Below, one piece after another: positions 55,108 to 63,991 of a stretch of DNA of 64,000 nt (the first letter of the stretch is position 1; each line of letters starts with the position of its first letter). Source of the stretch: Rubrivivax sp. GTDB lineage: Bacteria > Pseudomonadota > Gammaproteobacteria > Burkholderiales > Burkholderiaceae_C. A model generated the notes under the pieces. The model did not search any database. It was not told the DNA's origin and worked only from the letters and a program-made list of their open reading frames with translations. Made by a program: the position numbers and the translations under genes. The stretch is taken from positions 87,954 through 151,953 of the forward strand of contig JAHBZS010000007.1 of the NCBI GenBank assembly GCA_019635285.1, written 5' to 3'.

Positions 55108-57273
55108 ATGGAAATCTATCTCGACGCCAACGCCACCACGCCCGTGCTCGCCGAGGCGCGCACGGCCGCGCTGGCGGCGATGGCCGAGGACTACGGCAAC
55201 CCCAGCAGCGTGCACGGCACCGGCCTGAAGGCGCGCGCGCTGATGGACGCGGTCCGCGCGCAGGCCCGGCGTGCGATCGGCGCGGCCGACGGCCAGGTGC
55301 TCTTCGTCAGCGGCGCCACCGAAGGCATCCAGACGGCGGTGCTGTCGGCGATGACGGCGCTGCGCGAGCGCAGCGCAAGTGGCGCCGGCGCGGCGGCCAC
55401 CGTGCTCTACGGCGCCACCGAACACAAAGCCGTGCCCGAGGCGATCCGGCACTGGAACCACCTGCTGCGCCTGGGCCAGCAGGTCCTGGAGATTCCGGTG
55501 GACCACCGTGGCCGGCACGACCTGGACTGGCTGCGCGCCCATGCGCCCGGCGCAGGGCTGGTGTGCACGATGGCCGTCAACAACGAGACCGGGGTCATCA
55601 GCGACCTGCCAGGCATCGCGCAGGCGCTGCGCGGCAGCCGGGCCTTCTGGATGGTCGATGGCGTGCAGGCGCTGGGCAAGCTCGACCTGCGGCTGCACGA
55701 ACTGGCCGTCGACTATGCGACCTTCTCGGGCCACAAGCTCTATGCCCCCAAGGGCATCGGCCTGCTCTATGTCCGGCAGGGCGCGCCGGTCACGCCCCTG
55801 CTGGCGGGCGGCGGCCAGGAGGATGCGTTGCGTTCCGGCACCGAGAACATGCCCGGCATCGCCGCATTGGGCGCGGTGCTGTCGGCATTGGCCTCGGGGC
55901 AGGTGTTCCAGCCCGCGCACACCCTGGTGCACTACCGCGAACGCTTGGCGCAGGCGCTGCGTGATGCCTTCCCGGACATCGTCTTCAATGCGCCGACCGA
56001 CGTGAGCGTGCCGACGACGCTGAACTTCTCGGTGCCGGGGCTGAGTTCCCGGCTCCTGCTCGATCTGTTCGACGCCGCCGAGATCCGCGTGAGCGGCGGC
56101 TCGGCCTGCAGCGCCGCCAAGGCGCAGCCCAGCCACGTGCTCGAGGCGATGGGTCTGCCGGCATGGCAGGCCGCTGCCGCGGTGCGGCTGTCCTTCGGGC
56201 CGGCCACGCCGGCCGAAGTGATCGAAGCCGCCTGCGAGCGCATCCGGGCTTGCGGCGAATCGGTCCGCGCCAACTGCCTGGGCGCGTCGCCGGCGGGTGA
56301 TGGACCCGTGCCGCGCCTGACGCGCTTCGTTGCCGACGCGGCCTGCAGCTACGTCGTCGCCGACCCGGCAGGGGGCCGCTGCGTCGTGGTCGACCCGCGG
56401 CCGGAGTTGAACGAGTCGCTGATGCAGTGGATCCGCTGTCGCGGGCTCGAACTGGCCGCCGTGCTGGCCACGCACGCCCGCAGCGAGGTCGCTTCCGCCG
56501 CGGCGGCGCTGCGCGCGGCGCTGGCGCCGGCGTGGTCGGCGACCGAAGCCCTTGGCTGGCCAGTGGGCGTCGAAAGCATCGCTCTGGGAGACCAGTGCCT
56601 GACCCGGCTGCCCGGCCTGCCGCGCGATGCCGCGGCCTATGTGCTGCGCGACGAGCGGCAGCGCTGCTGGGCATTCGTCGGTGACATGGCGCCCGCGGCG
56701 ACGTCGGACCGAGGCGCGCGGGCAGAGCGCGACGCGGCAGCCGCAGCGCTGCAAGCGCTGCACGCGTCCGTCGGTGGCGGCGGCGCGTTGCTGCTGCCGG
56801 CCGATGACCCGGACGAGCGATTCGCCAGCACGCTCGCCGACGGGTTCGGCCCTGCGCTTGCGCAGCCGCCGGCTGCGGCCGATGCGGGCGAGGCCGTCGA
56901 TCCGGTGGCACTGTCGCCGTCCGCCGTGGCGGCCCTGCTCGAGACGCGCTCCGACCTGGTGCTCGTCGACGTGCGGGAGCCCTACGAACAGCGCCTGGGG
57001 CAGACCCTGGAGATCGGTGGCGGCGCCCGGCGCTGGGCCATTCCGTTGTCCGGCCTCGTCGAAGCGCTGCCCGATCTGCTGGCCTTGCCGGCACAGACCC
57101 CGGTGCTCGTCTTCTGCCGCAGCGGCAATCGCAGCGCCCGCGCCGCGGCGGCGTTGCGGCGCCTGGGCCGCCTGCGGGCCTACAGCGTGAGCGGTGGCTT
57201 GGCGCTGTGGCCCGCCGCTGCCTCTGCAGTGCAGCGCCCCTCACAGGCGGCGCTGCCCACCCCGGCGGCATGA
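55108..57273 (+). CDS. Cysteine desulfurase / degenerate MBL-fold / rhodanese fusion protein
   Basis: Protein of 721 residues with three parts. Residues 1-385 are an NifS/IscS-like cysteine desulfurase: His106, Asp184 and Gln187 around PLP, Lys210 (FSGHK) as the Schiff-base Lys, and Cys334 in GSACSA as the persulfide Cys. Residues about 400-590 resemble the persulfide-dioxygenase metallo-beta-lactamase fold (CSYVVADPAGGRCVVVDPRP), but HxHxDH is replaced by HARSEV (456-461), so metal binding is probably lost. Residues about 600-705 are a rhodanese domain with DVREPYE and Cys670 in CRSGNRS. It probably passes sulfane sulfur from cysteine to an acceptor. It stands between the catabolic regulator and a transporter protein. 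Confidence 0.9.
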   Translation: MEIYLDANATTPVLAEARTAALAAMAEDYGNPSSVHGTGLKARALMDAVRAQARRAIGAADGQVLFVSGATEGIQTAVLSAMTALRERSASGAGAAATVLYGATEHKAVPEAIRHWNHLLRLGQQVLEIPVDHRGRHDLDWLRAHAPGAGLVCTMAVNNETGVISDLPGIAQALRGSRAFWMVDGVQALGKLDLRLHELAVDYATFSGHKLYAPKGIGLLYVRQGAPVTPLLAGGGQEDALRSGTENMPGIAALGAVLSALASGQVFQPAHTLVHYRERLAQALRDAFPDIVFNAPTDVSVPTTLNFSVPGLSSRLLLDLFDAAEIRVSGGSACSAAKAQPSHVLEAMGLPAWQAAAAVRLSFGPATPAEVIEAACERIRACGESVRANCLGASPAGDGPVPRLTRFVADAACSYVVADPAGGRCVVVDPRPELNESLMQWIRCRGLELAAVLATHARSEVASAAAALRAALAPAWSATEALGWPVGVESIALGDQCLTRLPGLPRDAAAYVLRDERQRCWAFVGDMAPAATSDRGARAERDAAAAALQALHASVGGGGALLLPADDPDERFASTLADGFGPALAQPPAAADAGEAVDPVALSPSAVAALLETRSDLVLVDVREPYEQRLGQTLEIGGGARRWAIPLSGLVEALPDLLALPAQTPVLVFCRSGNRSARAAAALRRLGRLRAYSVSGGLALWPAAASAVQRPSQAALPTPAA

Positions 57274-57337
57274 ACGCACGCGCTTCGGGTGAATGCCTTG
57301 CCGCGATCCATCGGTATCGGGGTATGGGGTACTACTG

Positions 57338-57367
57338 TTGAACGCACTCCGTGGTTGAGCATACTAT
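57338..57367 (+). promoter_or_regulatory. Candidate promoter of the solute-binding-protein operon
   Basis: TTGAAC (57338-57343) and TACTAT (57362-57367) with an 18-base spacer lie about 140 bases upstream of the Bug-type protein start, in the 232-base gap after the desulfurase fusion. Confidence 0.45.
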
Positions 57368-57505
57368 TTGCTAGCCGATCATGAGGAAGAATCCTTCTTC
57401 TGGCATGGCGCGGCTGCTGCCGCACGAAGCAGCTTCCCCGCGATGCCCGTGTTGTCTACCGACCCGATAGGCCGACCCTGCCTTCCGACTCACCCTGGAG
57501 CGACC

Positions 57506-58483
57506 ATGCGACGATTTGCCCCTCTTCTTTGCGCCTCCCTGGCCCTGCTGTGCGCGTCTGCGTCGATGGCGGCGGAGCCGTCCTGGGCCCCCGGCAAGGT
57601 CATTCGCATCATCAGTCCGTTCCCGCCCGGCGGAACCTCCGACACCATCGCCCGCGCGATGGCCAACTACCTGTCCGGCGCGCTGGGCCAGTCCGTGGTC
57701 GTCGAGAACAAGCCGGGCGGCTCGACGGTGATCGCCGTCAATGAACTGCGCCGCTCGCCGCCCGATGGCACGACGCTGATGTACACGACCACCGGCACGA
57801 CCAGCCAGCTGCCGCACCTTTATGCCAAGCCGCCCTTCGATCCGTTCAAGGACTTCACGCCGCTCGGTCTGGTGGCGTACAACAAGGTGGTGCTGCTGGC
57901 CAACGCCAACGCACCGTACGACAGCGTGGCCGGTCTGGTGGAGTACGCCAAGAAGAACCCCGGCAAGGTGAACTACGCAAGCTTCGGTGCCGGCTCGCTC
58001 CCGCACATCGTCAGCGAGGCGCTGAGCAAGCAGGCGGGCATCAGCATGACGCACATTCCGTACAAGGGTGGTGCGGACGCGGCCCGCGCCGTCATGGCGG
58101 GTGAAGCCGACATCCTGTTCGACGCCTCGGTGTCCGCCATCGCCAACGCGGCCGGCGGCCGGGTCAAGCTGCTCGCGGTGGTCGGCCCGAGCCGCATCGC
58201 GTCGGTGCCGAACCTGCCGACCATGGCCGAAGCCGGGTTCCCGGGCTTTTCCGAGCCCGGGCTGGAGCAGTTGCTGGCACCGGCCGGGCTGCCGCCGGAG
58301 CTCGCCGACAAGATGAACGCGGCGCTGATGCAGGCGGCCAAGGCGCCCGAGGTGCGCAGCATCCTCGACCGCGGCGGCTTCGACCCCGTCTACAGCAGCC
58401 CGCAGGAGCATCAGCGCATCATGAAGAAGAGCTACGACTACTGGGGCGGGGTCATCGCCCGTAGCGGCGTTCGGCTCGAGTAG
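57506..58483 (+). CDS. Tripartite tricarboxylate transporter (Bug-type) substrate-binding protein
   Basis: Periplasmic solute-binding protein of 325 residues with a signal peptide (LLCASLALLCASASMAAEP). TctC/Bug-family landmarks are IRIISPFPPGGTSDTIARAM, VVENKPGGST, VNYASFGAGSLPHI and HIPYKGGADAARAVMAGE. Such proteins bind carboxylates, often aromatic acids, and are strongly expanded in Burkholderiales. No TctA/TctB membrane genes are adjacent, as is common for orphan Bug proteins. I chose the ATG at 57506, preceded by TGGAG. Confidence 0.93.
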   Translation: MRRFAPLLCASLALLCASASMAAEPSWAPGKVIRIISPFPPGGTSDTIARAMANYLSGALGQSVVVENKPGGSTVIAVNELRRSPPDGTTLMYTTTGTTSQLPHLYAKPPFDPFKDFTPLGLVAYNKVVLLANANAPYDSVAGLVEYAKKNPGKVNYASFGAGSLPHIVSEALSKQAGISMTHIPYKGGADAARAVMAGEADILFDASVSAIANAAGGRVKLLAVVGPSRIASVPNLPTMAEAGFPGFSEPGLEQLLAPAGLPPELADKMNAALMQAAKAPEVRSILDRGGFDPVYSSPQEHQRIMKKSYDYWGGVIARSGVRLE

Positions 58484-58492
58484 GGTCCGCCA

Positions 58493-60169
58493 GTGGCCAC
58501 GCTGACCGGCGGCCAGGCGCTGGCCCGGCAACTGGCGCTCGAAGGGCTGACGGACCTGTTCGTCGTGCCCGGCGTGCAGCTTGACTGGGCCGTCGACGGC
58601 ATCCGCCAGATGGGCGATGCCTTCCGTCTGCGCATCCCCCGGCACGAACAGTCCACCAGCTACATGGCCGACGGCTATGCGCGCGCGGGCGGCCGCATCG
58701 GCGTGTGCATGACGGTGCCCGGCCCCGGCTTCACCAACGCGATGGCCGGCCTGGCGACGGCCTATGCCTGCTCGTCGCCGCTGCTGTCGATCACCGGCCA
58801 GATCCACTCGACGACCATCGGCGCCGGCTACGGCATGCTGCACGAGATCAAGGACCAGTCCTCGCTGGTCGGCAGCGTCACCAAATGGCAGGGCATCGCG
58901 GCCCGCCCCGAGCAGGTGCCGGCGCTGGTGCGGCAGGCCGTGCAGCAGCTGCGCAGCGGCCGCCCGCAGCCGGTGGGCATCGAGATTGCGCACGACGTGC
59001 TCAGCGGCAGCGCCGACATCCAACTGATCGAGCCGCCGGCCGCCTTCGACGGCCGCCTGCCCGCGGACCCGGCGCAGGTCGAGGCGGCCGCGGCGCTGTT
59101 GTCGTCGGCGCGTTTCCCGGTCATCCACGCTGGCGGCGGCGTGCTGGCTGCCGGCGCCAGCGAGGCGCTGGCGCGGCTGGCCGAGCGGCTGCAGGCGCCG
59201 GTCATCATGACCGAGACCAGCCGCGGCGCCATCTCCGACCATCATGCGCTGGCGCTGGATGCGGTGGCCGGCCGGGCCGTCATCCGCCGGGCCGACGTGC
59301 TGCTGGTGGTCGGCAGCCGCTTCATGAGCCGCATGGCGCCGCTGCCGCAGTGGACGTCGCCGTCGACGCAGTTCATCTACCTGAACGTCGAGGCCGAGGC
59401 CGCTGCGCCACCGCGCAAGCCGGGCCTGCTGGTGCAGGCCGATGCGGTACTGGGTTTGAAGGCGCTGGAAGCAGCCGTCGCCGCACGCCACGCATCGCGC
59501 GCCCCGCTGGTGCAGGCGGCGCGGCAGTGGGCGCTGCAGCAGTTCGCCGAGGTGCAGCCGCAGCTGGCCTACGTGCAGGCGCTGCGCGGCGCCATCCCCG
59601 AGGATGGCGTGCTGGTCAACGAGCTGACGCAGGTGGGCTATCTGGCGACGCTCGCCTACCCGGTGTACCGGCCGCAGACGCTGATCACGCCGGGCTACCA
59701 GGGCACGCTCGGTTTCGGCTTCCCCACGGCGCTGGGCGTGGCCACGGCCTTGCCGGACCGGGCGGTGGTGTGCATCACCGGTGACGGCGGCTTCGGCTGG
59801 GGGCTGGCGGAGCTGGCCACGGCCCGCCGCTACGCGCTGAACCTGGTGGTCGTGGTCTTCAACGACGGCCACTTCGGCAACGTGCGGCTGCTGCAGCAGC
59901 AGACCTTCGGCCACACCCTCGGCGTCGAGCTGTGCAACCCGGATTTCGTCAAGCTGGCCGATGCCTTCGGCGTGCCGTCGGAGCGCGTCGATTCGCCGGC
60001 CGGGCTGCAGGCTGCGCTGCGCGGCGCGCTGGCACGGCGCGGGCCGGCGCTGATCGAAGTCACGGTCGGCCCGATGCCCAGCGCGTGGCACCTGATCGGC
60101 TACCACAGCGCGTTCAAGCGGCCTTCGCCCGAGCCGGCCGATCCGATCGGCGGCATGCTCCCCGCCTGA
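58493..60169 (+). CDS. Thiamine-diphosphate-dependent enzyme (acetolactate synthase/benzoylformate decarboxylase-like)
   Basis: ThDP enzyme of 558 residues. The cofactor-activating Glu is Glu52 (RHEQSTSYMADGYAR). The ThDP/metal motif starts at Gly430-Asp431-Gly432 and ends at NDGHFGN. The family decarboxylates 2-oxo acids, oxalyl-CoA and similar compounds. The start is a GTG 9 bases after the binding-protein stop, implying one transcript. With a carboxylate-binding protein as partner it could act on the imported acid or a 2-oxo product; true acetolactate synthase is less likely because no small subunit is nearby. Confidence 0.9.
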   Translation: MATLTGGQALARQLALEGLTDLFVVPGVQLDWAVDGIRQMGDAFRLRIPRHEQSTSYMADGYARAGGRIGVCMTVPGPGFTNAMAGLATAYACSSPLLSITGQIHSTTIGAGYGMLHEIKDQSSLVGSVTKWQGIAARPEQVPALVRQAVQQLRSGRPQPVGIEIAHDVLSGSADIQLIEPPAAFDGRLPADPAQVEAAAALLSSARFPVIHAGGGVLAAGASEALARLAERLQAPVIMTETSRGAISDHHALALDAVAGRAVIRRADVLLVVGSRFMSRMAPLPQWTSPSTQFIYLNVEAEAAAPPRKPGLLVQADAVLGLKALEAAVAARHASRAPLVQAARQWALQQFAEVQPQLAYVQALRGAIPEDGVLVNELTQVGYLATLAYPVYRPQTLITPGYQGTLGFGFPTALGVATALPDRAVVCITGDGGFGWGLAELATARRYALNLVVVVFNDGHFGNVRLLQQQTFGHTLGVELCNPDFVKLADAFGVPSERVDSPAGLQAALRGALARRGPALIEVTVGPMPSAWHLIGYHSAFKRPSPEPADPIGGMLPA

Positions 60170-60269
60170 GCGTTGGCCTGAGCCGGCGGAAGGCTGCGGC
60201 GCCGGCCGGCGAGCACTTGCAAGCCGGCGCGCTGGGCCCCGCGCCGAAGCACGGCAGAATGCGCCCACC

Positions 60270-60521
60270 ATGAGCGACACCCCGTCCGACCGCCCGCCGC
60301 TGCCCGACCGCCTGAGCGTCGACCCGCGCAGCCCGCACCATGCCGCCGCCGTGTGCGAGCACGACATCGGCGTGCGCCTCAACGGCCGCGAGCGCCACGA
60401 CGTCGAGGAATACTGCCTCAGCGAAGGCTGGGTGCGCGTGCCCGCGGGCAAGACCGTCGACCGCCGCGGCCGGCCCCTGCTGATCAAGCTGAAGGGGCAG
60501 GTCGAGGTCTTCTACCGTTGA
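60270..60521 (+). CDS. DUF3297 family protein
   Basis: Small soluble protein of 83 residues matching DUF3297: LPDRLSVDPRSPHH, DIGVRLNGRERHDVEEYC and a C-terminal GKTVDRRGRPLLIKLKGQVE. The family is widespread in proteobacteria with no known function. It lies alone on the plus strand and converges on the DUF6351 gene, separated by a hairpin. Confidence 0.9.
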   Translation: MSDTPSDRPPLPDRLSVDPRSPHHAAAVCEHDIGVRLNGRERHDVEEYCLSEGWVRVPAGKTVDRRGRPLLIKLKGQVEVFYR

Positions 60522-60522
60522 A

Positions 60523-60542
60523 GGCCCCGCGGCGGCGGGGCC
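60523..60542. terminator. Symmetric hairpin between convergent genes
   Basis: GGCCCCGC and GCGGGGCC form a perfect 8-bp stem with a 4-base loop, right between the DUF3297 stop and the convergent DUF6351 stop. It has no T-run on either side but could end transcription from both directions. Confidence 0.5.
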
Positions 60543-60546
60543 CCGG

Positions 60547-62973
60547 TCAGTGGCGCGGCCGCGCCTGGTCCGGCCGGCTGTAGTCGCAGACGCCCTCGGG
60601 GAAGATGGCCTTCAGCTGCGTGATCTCCGCCGCATTGGGCACCCAGGGCGCGTAGGTGCCGTCGGATAGCGCGGTGTCCACCGACTTGCGCGCGCAGTTA
60701 TAGATGCCACCTTGGATGGGTGCCCCGGCGACGGTGCGTGAGGTGCCGTACAGCGCGAACTTCTGCGTGCAGGCGCCCGCCGCGTTGCCGTCGAGGATGC
60801 CGTTCCACGCGTCGCTGCCGCGGTACATCAGCTTGCCCTGCAGGTCGTAGCAGGCGTCGGTGGCCTCGGCCGGCTTGTTGCCGGTGATGCCGCCGCCCGG
60901 GTTGAGCCGCATCGCGGTCAACCAGCGGTCCATCACCGCCAGCGCCTCCAGCGACTGGCTGGCCTTGGCCACGCCCGGCGTGGTGTCGGTGAACCACACC
61001 ACCATGTTGTCGCTGTTGCCCATCTTGTTCAGCACCCGCTGGCGCGACGCGAAGCTCTGGTGCGCGTTGTGCATGTCCAGCTCCCGCTCCATGTATTGGC
61101 GATGGTCGATGGCCGGCACGTCGAGCTTGCCGCTGAAGACGTGGCCGCTGCTGTAGGCCGCGCGCATGGCGATCGGGTCGCCGTGGCTGCGCGGCATCGG
61201 CTGCCCCGCGCCCACGCTGGCGAGCATGTTCTTGCTGCTCCACGGGTCGAAGTAGCCGGGAATGGTCAGCGCCTTGTTGATCTCGGCCTGCCCGGTGCCG
61301 AAGAACGGGAAGGTTTCCTGCACCATCTGGCTGGGGTGCTTCCAGCCGCCGATGTTCCAGTTGAGATGCAGGAACTCGGCCGGCGTGATCTTGCCGTCCT
61401 TCAGCGAGCGCAGGCCGTACTGCACGCCGACGTTGTCCCAGGTAACGCGGGCCGCGCCGGTGGCGTCGACGCCATAGACGTTGCGCAGGTCGTCGTAGTG
61501 CGTCCAGCGGATGGCCGCGATGTCGCTCTGCGGCAGCCAGTTCTGCTGGTTCGGCGCCTGGCCGTACCAGGGGTTCATGGCCAGCGGCGTCAGCCCGCGC
61601 CACGCCGGCACGCACTCGGTCGAACCCTTGGCGGTGCTGTAGCCCAGCGCCAGCTTCAGCGGCGCCAGCGCATCGTTGACCTTGGGGTTGTTGCCCACGT
61701 CGTCCTGCTCGGCATTCATGCCCACCAGCCAGCTGCGGTTCTTGGTGGTGCGCCACTTCGCGTTGCCGCGGTCGGTGGCGTCCATGTAGTACTCGAGCAG
61801 TTCGCAGTCGCCGACATGAATGGTCTGCGTGACCATGTCCGGATAGCTCTGCACCGGCAGCAGGCCATCGAGCACACCGGGGTTGTTCTGCGCGATCAGG
61901 TACTGCTGGATCGCGCCGCCCGAGCCGCCCAGGCCCACCGTGTACAGCGGCACGCCGTAGCGTTCAATGAAGCGCTCCTTGGTCATCATCGCCGTCTCGC
62001 CGGCGAGGTTCATGTTGTAGTGCGTGCCGGTGTTGTTGCCGCTGCTGTGCACGATGGCCCAGCCCTGGCCCAGGATGTCGGGGTTCAGCGAGCCGCCGTG
62101 CACCGTGCCCTGGCTGTGCCCCACCGCCACGCCGCCTTGGAACCAGTACAGCAGCTTGCGGTTCCACAGGCGCGTGTCGTCCTGCGCCGCGGTGTCGGCG
62201 GCCGGGCCGGCCGACAGCATGGCGATGCTGTACAGGAAGCGGTTGATCGAACCCACCTCGCGGCGCACGATGAAGTCCACGGTGCGGCCGTCGGCCAGCG
62301 TGGTGGTCGTCATGTCCGCCGGCCGGGGGCCGGCGGGCAGCGTCTTCCACGCGTTGTTGCTGGCGCGGTAGAGGTAGGTGACGAAGGTGTCGATCGAGCA
62401 GTCGCGGCTGTAGCCGATGGTGGCGCCGCCGCTGTCGCTGACCTTGTAGCCGGGCGCCACCGCGCTGTCGACCTTGGGCTGCAGTCCGAACTGGGCGGTC
62501 GTGCAGACGAAGGGCGTCTGCTGCGGCCCGGTGAACATCGGCCCGGTGATCGGCCAGTTGACGAGCTTGAGACTGTCGCGGGTGTTGCCCTTGCGGTGCC
62601 TCACCTCGAGCAGGTTGCTGCCGTTCACCAAGCCGGTGATCACGCCCTCGAGGCCATCGCTCACCTCCTGCAGTGCCACCTCCTTGGGCTGGCCGTTGAG
62701 CAGGAAGACGAGCTTGTCGCGCTGCCCCGGTGCGGCACGCACGTGGATGCGCGCATCGCCGCCGGACACGTACTCCGGCGCGCTGGACAGCACGCTCAGC
62801 CTGACCCTGGCCGACGAGCCGCGCGCGTCGTCGTCGCCGCCGCGGGATGCCGAAAGCGCGGTGGCGCGCTCGTTCGATGCCGTGCCTTGCGTGGCAGCGC
62901 CGTCGCCGCCGCCACAGCCGCTCAGCCACAGGCCACAGGCGGCAAGAGCTGCCGCCGTCATGGTGATTCGCAT
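60547..62973 (-). CDS. DUF6351-family secreted lipoprotein, esterase-like
   Basis: Large exported protein of 808 residues. The signal peptide ends in lipobox LSGC (Cys20), followed by a Gly/Ala/Asp-rich linker. The body matches the DUF6351 type: an N-terminal Ig-like segment (ARVRLSVLSSAPEYVSGGDA) and then an alpha/beta-hydrolase-like core with nucleophile elbow VGLGGSGGA near residue 350 and HSSGNNTGTHYN nearby. Many Cys could form disulfides. Ester or polymer hydrolysis outside the inner membrane is plausible but unproven. GGGAG precedes the ATG. Confidence 0.82.
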   Translation of the reverse strand: MRITMTAAALAACGLWLSGCGGGDGAATQGTASNERATALSASRGGDDDARGSSARVRLSVLSSAPEYVSGGDARIHVRAAPGQRDKLVFLLNGQPKEVALQEVSDGLEGVITGLVNGSNLLEVRHRKGNTRDSLKLVNWPITGPMFTGPQQTPFVCTTAQFGLQPKVDSAVAPGYKVSDSGGATIGYSRDCSIDTFVTYLYRASNNAWKTLPAGPRPADMTTTTLADGRTVDFIVRREVGSINRFLYSIAMLSAGPAADTAAQDDTRLWNRKLLYWFQGGVAVGHSQGTVHGGSLNPDILGQGWAIVHSSGNNTGTHYNMNLAGETAMMTKERFIERYGVPLYTVGLGGSGGAIQQYLIAQNNPGVLDGLLPVQSYPDMVTQTIHVGDCELLEYYMDATDRGNAKWRTTKNRSWLVGMNAEQDDVGNNPKVNDALAPLKLALGYSTAKGSTECVPAWRGLTPLAMNPWYGQAPNQQNWLPQSDIAAIRWTHYDDLRNVYGVDATGAARVTWDNVGVQYGLRSLKDGKITPAEFLHLNWNIGGWKHPSQMVQETFPFFGTGQAEINKALTIPGYFDPWSSKNMLASVGAGQPMPRSHGDPIAMRAAYSSGHVFSGKLDVPAIDHRQYMERELDMHNAHQSFASRQRVLNKMGNSDNMVVWFTDTTPGVAKASQSLEALAVMDRWLTAMRLNPGGGITGNKPAEATDACYDLQGKLMYRGSDAWNGILDGNAAGACTQKFALYGTSRTVAGAPIQGGIYNCARKSVDTALSDGTYAPWVPNAAEITQLKAIFPEGVCDYSRPDQARPRH

Positions 62974-63133
62974 GTCGTCTCCCTGTTATGGGCGCAGCGC
63001 CCGTTTCTCGTTTCTCTTGTGCGTGCTCGAGGCCGCGGTGCCTGCCGCCGGCCGAATACAGCCTAGGGCGCTTCGACCTTGCGGGCCAGTCGGGACGAAC
63101 CCGATGCCCGGGGGCGGCGGCAGTTCTTGCCGG

Positions 63134-63991
63134 TCAGGCCGCGTGCGACGCGGGTCGGCTCAGCGCCCGGGCCAGCGCGGCATTGAAGGCCTCGGCCGCT
63201 TCGAACTGCACCCAGTGCCCGGCCTGCGGTAGCAGCTCCAGCGAGACGAAGCCCGGCGCGCGCGACAGCGCCTGTTCGACGAGCGGCAGGCGGTGCGCAT
63301 AGAGCACGTCCTGCGCGCCCCACAGGCCGTGCAGTGGACAGCGCAGCCCGTCCAGCACCGGCCGCAGCGCGTCGGTGAGCATCAGGCGGCGACGGCGCAG
63401 CCGGTCGCGCTCGACGTTCCCGGCATGCAGGGCCACGGCCAGCGGCGTGGCCGAAGCCGGCTGCGCCAGCATCAGCGTCAGCAGGTTGTGGCGGTGCACC
63501 GCGTCGCGGGCCTCGCCCGCGGGCAGTGCGTCCCAGCGCCGCAGGTCCAGCGGCGGCAGCAGTTCCGCGCTCAGGCCCGGGCTGCCCACCAGCACCAGCC
63601 GCGCCATGCGTGCCGGTACGTCCTTCGCCCACAGGCCGGCCACCAGCCCGCCCAAGGAAAAGCCCACCAACGGCAGCGGCGCGTCGCCGACCAGCGTCTG
63701 CAGGCCGCGCTCCAGCCAGGCCGGCAGCACGTCGGCATCGTGCCCGTCGGGCGGCGCGGCCGACTCGCCGAAGCCCGGCAGGTCGGGCACCAGCACCTGC
63801 CATCCGGCGCGCGCCAGTGGCTCGATGTTGCGCACCCAGTGGGTCCAGCTGCCCGAGCCGCCGTGCAGCAGCAGCACTGGCGGCGCGTCCTGCGGTCCCC
63901 AGCGATGCCACACCAGCGTGCCCGCACCGCAGGGCGTCTCGATGCGTCGGGCGGTGCGCTGCAGCGCCACCACCTCGTCCCAGGTGTGCAT
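63134..63991 (-). CDS. Alpha/beta hydrolase
   Basis: Hydrolase of 285 residues of the MhpC/haloperoxidase-like group. The oxyanion segment is LLLHGGSGSWTHWVRN, the nucleophile elbow GFSLGG near residue 111, the acidic loop WGAQDVLY and the catalytic His lies in AGHWVQFE. It would act on a small ester or a C-C bond. The start ATG at 63991 is 9 bases from the window edge and its ribosome binding site cannot be seen, so an earlier start is possible. Confidence 0.87.
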   Translation of the reverse strand: MHTWDEVVALQRTARRIETPCGAGTLVWHRWGPQDAPPVLLLHGGSGSWTHWVRNIEPLARAGWQVLVPDLPGFGESAAPPDGHDADVLPAWLERGLQTLVGDAPLPLVGFSLGGLVAGLWAKDVPARMARLVLVGSPGLSAELLPPLDLRRWDALPAGEARDAVHRHNLLTLMLAQPASATPLAVALHAGNVERDRLRRRRLMLTDALRPVLDGLRCPLHGLWGAQDVLYAHRLPLVEQALSRAPGFVSLELLPQAGHWVQFEAAEAFNAALARALSRPASHAA

